A stretch of 24,546 bases of DNA from Phaeoceros laevis. Lineage: Eukaryota; Anthocerotophyta; Anthocerotopsida; Notothyladales. The notes under the pieces are model-generated. The model ran no database searches. It was not told the origin of the DNA and saw only the letters and a list, made by a program, of their open reading frames with translations. Shown here one piece after another: positions 17,672 to 24,546 of the stretch (positions within the stretch are counted from its first letter, which is position 1; each line of letters begins with the position of its first letter). The stretch lies in assembly GCA_049999765.1 (NCBI GenBank), contig JBNGIQ010009229.1:1-24546 (forward strand), in the 5' to 3' direction. The position numbers were made by a program, and so were the translations under genes.

Positions 17672-19089
17672 TTAGGAGGCGGCAGTGAGGCCCTGGCTTG
17701 TCTCCCACAACTCTGCTCCTGCCTTCTCATCTTTGCTGATCTCGGTTTGTGTCCTGTAGACATTGCAGTCAGCGAAGTCCTTCCCAGTCACTCCCTTTAG
17801 AGCAGGCGATGTGGCAACATAGACAGTCGTAGCAACCCCTGAACGAGAGTTAAAGGGGCTTAGAACAAAGAAGGAAGTGAAATTGAATTGCTACGGACTG
17901 CGCACATCAACTTACCTGTAGAACTGTCTTCATGAAGGGACGACCTAAACCCTTGAACACCTCTGTTACATACCAAATGACACATACCATTTAGAACGAG
18001 GCAAACCAAGGAAGGCAACGAAGGCACTGAACACGAGTGAACAAACGTCACATGGTTCTTACTCAGCATAACTGGTCCCATGAATCTGCGGACTGGTTGG
18101 TTCCAATAACACCAGGATGCAGAGAGTTGGCTGTCACATTTGCACCCACGTGCCTGAAGAAGCAACTCTCTCTGTTAGTAGCGATTGTTTGTGCAATTTC
18201 ACCCGCTAATAGCCAGTCACTCACTGTGGACACCCCAGTACCTTAAGACGCCGACTTAGCTCATTAGCATGTAGCAAGTTGGAAAGCTTGGAGATTGCAT
18301 AACTAGGCATGGTACTGAATCTGTACACGTAGTCATTTGCAACAGCTGACTTCAACAATTGCCCCAGTTAAAACAAGGGACCTCACAAAGTGATTGCTCA
18401 AAAAACAGGAACCTCAGAACCTTCTCTTGGGCCCTACTTCTTAGGGTCATTGATTTGGTCGAATGCAATTCTGTCAGTCTTAACCATGTCGTGAGTACTG
18501 GATGACACAATCACAACCCTTCCTTAATACCACTGTCCTTAGCGGTGGCTATCAGATTATCGAGCAGAAGCTCGGTCAAAAGAAAGTGGCATGCAGAAGC
18601 AACATCGGACTTCAGATTTCGCAACCTCCATAATCCAAGGTTCAGGATGAGAGCCACCAAGGACTGAAGCATGTGGTCAAGGATACTGACCTAGATGGTT
18701 GGTGCCAAACATGGATTCGTAGCCATCTACTGTAAGTTGCAGCTTGGCAGCATTGTTGCTCAGCTGCCACCAACGAGGAAAAGCATGCAAATACATCAGA
18801 TGAGAACTGCCTCCACCAGGTTGTCTGCCCTCGAGGGCCAGTACCAGCAACCAACTCACATCAATACGTGAAGGGGCCGGATTTCTGCTTTCCACGCCCC
18901 GGCAAACTTCCTCACTGATGCGAAGGAACCCACATCCAGTTCTCGTACCTCCACCTTGGCACTTGGATTCTCCTTCATGATCCCAGCCTTAACCTCCTCA
19001 GCCTTCTTCAGGTTCCTAGCAGCCACGATGACAGTTGCCCCTTAAAGATAAAACTCTGGCTATCTCAATTCCCATACCAGCAGTAGCTC
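17672..19089 (-). pseudogene. Decayed short-chain dehydrogenase/reductase, TIC32/RDH-like
   Basis: Read on the minus strand, exon-like blocks appear in the proper order. Block 18860-19089 encodes GATAGMGIEIARVLSL, then ATVIVAARNLKKAEEVKAGI (Rossmann start) and RELDVGSFASVRKFAG. Block 18691-18763 encodes LTVDGYESMFGTNHLG. A block from about 18595 gives HFLLTELLLDN and then VVIVSSSTHDMVK. Block 18242-18325 gives YAISKLSNLLHANELSRRLK, keeping the catalytic YxxxK. Near 18100-18150 is GANVTANSLHPGVIGTN. Block 17672-17838 gives VATTVYVATSPALKGVTGKD to a TAA. The lesions I see are an extra G after LSLR, a lost acceptor before HFLL, a frame change before VVIV, and a TAG at 18434-18436 where the family has a Tyr. 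No first exon upstream of 19089 is recognised. The original enzyme would have been an NAD(P)H-dependent reductase. Confidence 0.75.
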
Positions 19090-19099
19090 CTGCAATACC

Positions 19100-19545
19100 A
19101 GCAACAGCACAGTCAACAAATAGAACACTCTCGAATGATCGATCACAGGAGCACACATTTACAGATGGACAAACCCACAATAGGGCCTCAACAAAAGAAC
19201 TCTGTAGCCCTTCTAGCCTCGCTTCACAACCTTCCTCATTGGAACCCTAAACTTTGCGCTTGTAGCAGGCAGGTACCACAAGTAACTGATCTGCATATTT
19301 GATGTGCATGTGAATGGAGGCTGTCGTATCCGAAGTTTGTGAGGAAGATCGAGACATTGTGCTGGCTGCTCCATTACTGGAAGCATGTCAAGAGATCCTC
19401 CCTTTCAAGTTCTTCCTCAAGTGAAAATTCCGGTTATGTACATCACCACTGGGACTCTGTCCTAGCTACGTACCTAGCAGCGACCAAAACTACAAAATTG
19501 TCATAGCTAATGGACTCCTTTGGCTAATCTATCTTCTTCTAGGCT
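19100..19545. other. Intergenic DNA at the 3' side of MTPSL-2
   Basis: No gene is recognised. The lost first exon of the dehydrogenase would be expected here but is not visible. No copy of the LRR receptor fragment, present beside the other two MTPSL copies, is seen. Confidence 0.4.
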
Positions 19546-20838
19546 CTAGGCTTGGAGGTTTTCCAGGTCGACGGGCCATTTGTAGCGGTCGTTGGTGCTG
19601 TGAAAATGCAAACCCCCAGCCATGAGCTCCTTCAGCCCCTGGATATATCGCTGAACCGTGGAGGCGACAGCTTCGGACTCCCAAATAGGGAGCTCGGCTT
19701 CGATCGTGGAGAAGGCCCGAGTGTAGGAATTCACCAGCTCCACCGAGCGTCGAAGAGCTTGATCGTAGGAGATGCCTTCAGTCCGCTTCAACATGGCGAT
19801 GACGTTGAAGGAGTGGCCGCCTTCCGCCACCACCTCGCTGTCGAATGAGAAGATGTCGTTCACGAAGGTGCCCCAGGCAGCTGCCGTCCAGGTGAGCTTC
19901 TGGATGCTGGGGTGGGCGCGCACCTCGGCTGGCAGCATCGCGTCGTTGGTGAGCTCCACCAGCATAACGCAATTGACATAGCTGGCGTTGAGGACTCGCA
20001 TGTGGGTGAAGGAATCCATGTCTTGTATGGAGAAGCCAAGATCGGATTGGAGGGCGATGGTGGCGAAGATGCAGTCCTCCACCGCTCCGGCAAAGGCATC
20101 AAACCAGTCGGGTGTGGAGAGCGCCCTGAGCTGGTACCCCAGCTCCCAAAGGGCCATCTCCACTGGACTGGGATCGAGCGGCGGCTCCTGTGCCCTCAAA
20201 ATGTTGCAGACGTTTGCCAAAAACTGGCCGACCTTGGGCGCACTCTTGAGCACGTCTCGCTCGATGCCGTTGAGCTCCTCCTGTGCCATGGCGTCGGTGT
20301 CGACATCGAAGCAGAGGTCGTCCAGGAAGTAGAGGAAGGCGACGTGAGCCGCTGCGGCGGCGAGGCGCTCGGCGCTGGCGCTGGAAGCGTAGGTGTGGCT
20401 AGCCATGTCCATAGCCAAGCTCCTGAAGTAGTCGAACTTCTGAAGCTGCCATCGCCCCTCCAGCACCTTGAACACCGCCTCCGCCTGCTGGGCGTAGGCG
20501 CTGGGCCGCCGGGCGCCAGGCAAGATGCTCACAATGTCGGCTGGCGAAGCCTCAGCGGTCTGGATGGAGCACCGCCGTTCTCCACCCTCTCTCTGCGGAC
20601 TGCGCACCAACGCCTGCTTTGCTGCCTTCATCGCTTCGTTCATGGCGGGGGACATGAATGACTCCAGCTGCCGCGAGCCAATGCTCCGCCTCTCAGTGGC
20701 CAGCTCTGCATGGCAGACATCGCTCCGCACAAGGCTACACTGCGAGTTCTTCTTGGTCCGGATCCCATTGCCAGCTGCGCCGAAAGCCGCTGCAGACCTT
20801 GAATCAAGAGCTGTCGATGAAAAGGGAAGCGCCGCCAT
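19546..20838 (-). CDS. Microbial-type terpene synthase-like protein (MTPSL-2)
   Basis: An intronless 430-residue paralogue of MTPSL-1, nearly colinear over the catalytic domain. Numbered from the Met at 20838: DDLCFD at 173-178, NDIFSFDSE at 327-335, RY at 418-419. The same conserved blocks occur (KFDYFRSLAMDMAS, WFDAFAGAVEDCIFA, GGHSFNVIAMLKRTE). The start at 20838 matches the shared MAALPxS; the longer frame to 20871 is not conserved. The N-terminal 60 residues are Ser/Ala/Arg-rich and diverge much faster than the rest, as expected of a plastid transit peptide. The region after it also differs by short indels from MTPSL-1 (SIQTAEASPADI versus SIDTAECTAPGVSAGDI). The gene is transcribed away from the CYP701-like P450 at 21759, with about 920 bp between the start codons. 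Its substrate and product are not predictable beyond a prenyl diphosphate and a terpene. Confidence 0.9.
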   Translation of the reverse strand: MAALPFSSTALDSRSAAAFGAAGNGIRTKKNSQCSLVRSDVCHAELATERRSIGSRQLESFMSPAMNEAMKAAKQALVRSPQREGGERRCSIQTAEASPADIVSILPGARRPSAYAQQAEAVFKVLEGRWQLQKFDYFRSLAMDMASHTYASSASAERLAAAAAHVAFLYFLDDLCFDVDTDAMAQEELNGIERDVLKSAPKVGQFLANVCNILRAQEPPLDPSPVEMALWELGYQLRALSTPDWFDAFAGAVEDCIFATIALQSDLGFSIQDMDSFTHMRVLNASYVNCVMLVELTNDAMLPAEVRAHPSIQKLTWTAAAWGTFVNDIFSFDSEVVAEGGHSFNVIAMLKRTEGISYDQALRRSVELVNSYTRAFSTIEAELPIWESEAVASTVQRYIQGLKELMAGGLHFHSTNDRYKWPVDLENLQA

Positions 20839-21121
20839 CCAGGAACGATGATCTTGCAACGGACTTGGCACAGAGATGTCGAAAACTGGGAACAGGAAGT
20901 GTCGGAAATGGCAGTCTCGAGAGATGCGAAGAAACCTCGAGATTGAAGAAGAAAGCTAGCCCTTGCTTCAAGAGGTTGCTCTGAGCCGGCTGCTGCACAC
21001 ATCGCTGAGCCACCTTGAGGCGCTAAATAGTCGGCTTGCATCTTCACCTTTCCCTTCAACTGCGCCAAGGAACGTACGTGTCCGACTTGTGACGAGCATG
21101 ACTAGGGTAGGTTTACTCCAT

Positions 21122-21150
21122 TTGACTAATAAGCTGACTAGTCTAGTCAA
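21122..21150. promoter_or_regulatory. Inverted pair of W-box cores
   Basis: TTGACTA at 21122-21128 and TAGTCAA at 21144-21150 are exact reverse complements, 15 bp apart. Each contains the TTGAC core bound by plant WRKY factors. Position in the bidirectional promoter makes co-regulation of the synthase and P450 plausible, but a pair of 5-bp cores can arise by chance. Confidence 0.35.
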
Positions 21151-21613
21151 CATGAATGGTCATAAAACGACATCTTCACACGGGACCCTCCCATACGTTA
21201 CACGACACTTGTACAGTACAGACAATTCAATTAAGCTGTTAGCTCAGCGCCAGGGAACTCAGCGGAAGAGAAGAAGCTGCGTCTAGCCGAAGTGTGGAGT
21301 CCGCCAAACACGAAACAGAGACTACGACTACTCCTACTACGAGAAAAGCATCTCACCCATGAGACCAGATAAAAATAGAGACGTGGATGAGGAGTCTCTC
21401 TCTTCAGCACATTCGCCCGCCACCAAATGTAGATAGATACTCAACTTGGCTACATACCGCGATATAGATGATCCCCAAGCTGGTCACCAGACTGGCGCAT
21501 GTAGGCGCTTTCTTGTCGGTTTCGGGATGCGAGGTAGTTGAATGCCCTCCTTCCCAGTCAATAGCACGCGGTGACGCGGGTACCTGGGCATGGCCCTAAG
21601 GATGCGGGGTCGG

Positions 21614-21620
21614 TATATAT
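21614..21620 (+). promoter_or_regulatory. TATA box candidate of the CYP701-like P450
   Basis: TATATAT lies 139 bp before the start codon, implying a 5' UTR of roughly 110 nt. A related AGTATAT is kept at the corresponding place in the deleted copy (about 14440). Confidence 0.45.
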
Positions 21621-21758
21621 CTGGGACTCTGCTCCAAAGTGGAGACACACAGAACAATCTTGGAGTCCGGCCCATAGCTTGGGGTGTCTGGAACAATTTT
21701 GCTGAGCGCACCTGGCCATCCCTTCCTCTCGAGTTCGGAAATCCGTCATTGATCAGCC

Positions 21759-24058
21759 ATGGCTTCCCTGACGCAATCCTTGCAACCTCATTATCTGCGA
21801 GCCCTGGAGTTGCTGCCTCCCTCGGTCTCATTGGCCGCCAAGAAGGTGCTTGGGGATCAGCTGAGCGTCTTGTCCTTGGTGATAGCTCTTGCGGCAGGAT
21901 GGATACTTCTGAAGCTCATCTTCAGGGGCAAGAAGCGCAATCTTCCTCCCCGTAAGCATCCTCGCTTTTCAGTGCTAGGGCCTACAGATTAGGGTTGAAG
22001 CGCTCGGGTTGTCGGCACATTGCTGCTGGCCAGGGTTTAGGAATTGTTGATTGAATGTTGGGAGTGGTGAATGATTGATGTCAATGCGCAGGCGCCCTTG
22101 GCAAGCCGATTGTGGGAAATGTTTTCCAACTCGGGAACGACGACATGCACCGGACTTTGACCACCTGGGCTGAGGAACATGGTGACCTTTATTCCATCCG
22201 CCTCGGCTCGCAACACTACGCAGTTGTCACTGGCCCAGACCTTGCCAAGGAGGTGAGGCCGTTGCGTTTCTTGCTGGCTCATGGTCGTGGCCACTCTTGA
22301 AATCTGTAACATTGCCGTTGGCTTCTTGTCTGCCCTGGAGCGGCAATTGCGCGTCTGCTGTGTTCTGACATTCTGACATGTGATTCATTTGCCTTTGGCA
22401 GGTCATGGTCACCAAGTACGCGCAGATTCCCAACAGGAGGCTGCCAACGGCCTGGCAAATTTTGACAAGAGACATGCTTGCCTTCACGGACTATGGTGAA
22501 GACTACCGCTCCCTGAAGAAGCTGCTGGTGGCCTACCTCTCTGGCCAACATGCTCAGGTGAGCAATCCAATCTTGAAAGCACTCCAGCTCTTTTCACATC
22601 TGGCCATTGATGATGATGAACGTTTTGGTAGTTCAAAGATTCCAGGATTTAAGGGTGGAGGCTCACCTCTATAGTTGTTGGCTGCAGAAAAACAACCGCT
22701 TCCTTCGGGAAAGATACCTGAACGAGATGCTTGATAACTTGGTGAAGCAAGTCGTGTCCGATCCCGCCGGTTCATCTGTAGTGGATGTCCGGGATTACAT
22801 CAGGAGGAACGTTTTCCCCTTCTCGGTGTGTCAAGTGTTTGGTCGGGACCCCGAAACCGTGTATGTGCCAGAATTATCCGAAACCGTCACCAGAATGGAG
22901 CTGTTCGACATCTTCATCACAGAGCCTATGGCCACTGGTTTCCGTTTCAAGGACTGGAGAGACCTGTTCCCCGGCGTGAAGCCTTACATTTCCAACAACA
23001 AGCTTGAGGCTGCCGTGCGGAAAGTGGACGAGCGCAGGAATGCTGTGATCAGAGCGCTCATTGCCGAGCAACGACAACTGCTTGCAAATAATAAGGTGCG
23101 TGCTGTCCCCTTTCAAGATGTGACTCTCATCAGTCAAGATTTTGGCGCATGACTCTTCAAGAGTACTAGTGCTGCTCAACCTGCTGTGAAATTGAACAAA
23201 ATTGCTCACCGGAAGGACCGTCTGTTCAGACCCCAGACTGCTACCTGGATTTCGTCCTCACACAGACCAACTACAAGATTAGTGAGAAGCAGCTCGAGCA
23301 AAGCACATGGGAGCCTGTGATCGAGGGTGCTGAACCCATCTCTGTCGCACTCGAGTGGGCCATGTACGAGTTGGCCAAAAATCAGGAAGCCCAGGAGAAG
23401 GTTTATCAGGAGGTCAAGAGTGTTGTAGGAGATCGGATGGTTACTGAGGACGACCTGTCCAAGCTGGTCTACCTCCAAGCCTGCATCAAGGAGACACTGC
23501 GCAAGTACCCACAGCCTCTCCTCCAACCTAGACATGTGGAGGAAGATTTGAAGATTGGCGGCTACGACATCCCCAAGGGTTGGCAGGTAACCAAAATCTA
23601 CATGTATACCATGTTCTGCAAAGCATGACGCCCTCTGGCTTTAGCGAGCTATTCTGCCAAGGCTGTAGTACTTAGCGTTCGCTCATCAAATGTTCACCTT
23701 CACTGTGTGCGAACAGGTATTGGTCAATCTTCACGGCATCAACAATGACGTCAAGCGGTGGGGTAATCCCCGAACATGGGACCCTGAGCGGGTGCTCCAT
23801 GATGAGAAGCTGGACCTGGGGTTCAAGGATTTCAGAATTCTCCCCTTCGGTGCAGGAAAAAGAATGTGCGCAGGCATTCTGCAATCCATGTACATCATGC
23901 CGCTCACCATAGCTTCCTTGGTCCAACACTTTTCGTGGAAGCTGGCTCCACAGGAGACGAGAGTGGAGGACACACCCTTCTACAGCAATCGGAAAGTGCA
24001 TCCTCTTCAAGCACTTGCTACTCCAAGGCCTGGGGTAACCAAGCGCCTCAATGCTTAA
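21759..24058 (+). CDS. Cytochrome P450, CYP701 (ent-kaurene oxidase)-like
   Basis: Six exons: 21759-21951, 22092-22252, 22402-22557, 22688-23095, 23230-23586, 23717-24058. All introns are GT-AG (130-149 bp) and phases agree, giving 538 residues. Residues about 36-55 are a membrane anchor. The segment YAQIPNRRLPTAWQILTRDM at 121-140, followed by YGEDYRSLKKLLVAYLSGQHAQ, is a hallmark of plant ent-kaurene oxidases, the enzymes that oxidise ent-kaurene to kaurenoic acid at the plastid envelope or ER. ExxR (ETLR) is at 394-397 and the heme loop FGAGKRMCAG at 469-478 with Cys476. Two oddities: the I-helix reads GAEPIS (339-344) where kaurene oxidases known to me read (A)xDTT, so the conserved Thr is Pro; and PERF is PERV (448-451). 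Together with its place beside MTPSL-2, this raises the possibility of a changed reaction or substrate. It may instead be the organism's ordinary kaurene oxidase. Confidence 0.88.
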
Positions 24059-24546
24059 GTAGGCTCACATTCTTCAAGAGTAAGGACCAGAACCGACCAG
24101 GTGCCTTGAGCCTGGGCCCGTTACTTTTAAGTGAGTGTACGGCTGTTAGAGATTGTATAGGAGTCCGACGCGGCTTGGTGCACCTAGTTGTAGTTATCCC
24201 TGGATTGTAGTTATCCCTCGAGCCAAGACATGCTGCTACTGAGTAGGACCAAGCAAGGGCTGAGAGCTAAGGGCAGATTTACGCGCATACCTTCTTAGAA
24301 GAAGGTTTAGTGGTTAAGCTATGTTGGGGCTTTAGGTGCTTTGTTGCAAGAACTCTTGAAGAAGAACAAGTTTATTTCTCGTTTTGGATTGAAAGTGTTG
24401 TACGGTATTTGCCTCGTCTTCCAAGGGGAATATATTTGGTAGGCTGGTGTTGGATCGTCTTCCAAGGGGGCATGTGGGTGTTGGATCGTTGGATCCTGTG
24501 GGCTGGAGTTGCTTTGTCTCATACTGTAAAAGTTAGTTCCATCATC
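24059..24546. other. 3' flank, no gene recognised
   Basis: The first part is likely the P450 3' UTR, partly alignable with the region after the deleted copy (AGGCTCAC). Small direct repeats are present (GTAGTTATCCCT twice near 24190-24218; TCGTCTTCCAAGGGG twice near 24415 and 24458). Nothing else is recognised. Confidence 0.4.

Larger units (their letters stand above)
20839..21758. promoter_or_regulatory. Shared divergent promoter of MTPSL-2 and the CYP701-like P450
   Basis: This is the whole space between two start codons facing in opposite directions. Minus-strand CTATTTAG near 21021-21030 is a weak TATA candidate for MTPSL-2. TATATAT at 21614-21620 is a good one for the P450. Parts of both ends recur around MTPSL-1, so the promoter region was duplicated together with the genes. 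Short open frames in this interval show no protein motif. Confidence 0.55.

Overview
The window looks like nuclear DNA of a non-seed land plant (lycophyte, fern, hornwort or liverwort; the sequence does not settle which). Reasons: spliced genes with GT-AG introns of roughly 85-230 bp, plant-type GH3 and P450 genes, a PLS-type PPR remnant, PSKR/PSY1R-like LRR receptor remnants, and intronless microbial-type terpene synthases (MTPSLs), a family known in plants outside the seed plants.

Layout. 1-2000: an intronless, secreted L-gulonolactone-oxidase-like flavoenzyme (+). 2000-4430: gene-poor, with a 100-bp tandem repeat and a broken PPR gene. 4435-6233: a two-exon CYP71-clan P450, CYP77/CYP89-like (+). 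6690-7060: C-terminal fragment of an LRR receptor. 7400-9900: repeats around a secreted proline-rich wall protein (+) broken by a 100-N gap. 10285-10410: 3' stub of an MTPSL. 11352-12483: a second LRR receptor fragment, split by a PIF/Harbinger-type MITE. 12621-13922: intact MTPSL-1 (-). 14365-14720: an internally deleted ent-kaurene-oxidase-like gene. 15323-17510: five-exon GH3 acyl-amido synthetase (+). 17672-19089: decayed short-chain dehydrogenase (-). 19546-20838: intact MTPSL-2 (-). 21759-24058: six-exon CYP701-like (ent-kaurene-oxidase-like) P450 (+).

The main structure is a repeated module, [LRR receptor 3' end (+)] - [MTPSL (-)] - [CYP701-like P450 (+)], seen in three states. Module A keeps the LRR fragment and an MTPSL stub. 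Module B keeps the LRR fragment, an intact MTPSL and a P450 reduced to its two ends. Module C keeps an intact MTPSL and an apparently intact P450 in divergent orientation, about 920 bp apart. Both MTPSLs keep the metal-binding motifs and have Ser/Ala/Arg-rich N-termini that look like plastid transit peptides. The partner P450 is ent-kaurene-oxidase-like but lacks the usual acid-alcohol pair of the I-helix. The best reading is a young, duplicating terpenoid locus in which a plastidial MTPSL and a diverged kaurene-oxidase-type P450 may act in sequence on a diterpene. This is inference from arrangement and motifs. The upstream CYP77-like P450 and the GH3 gene have no shown link to that pathway.
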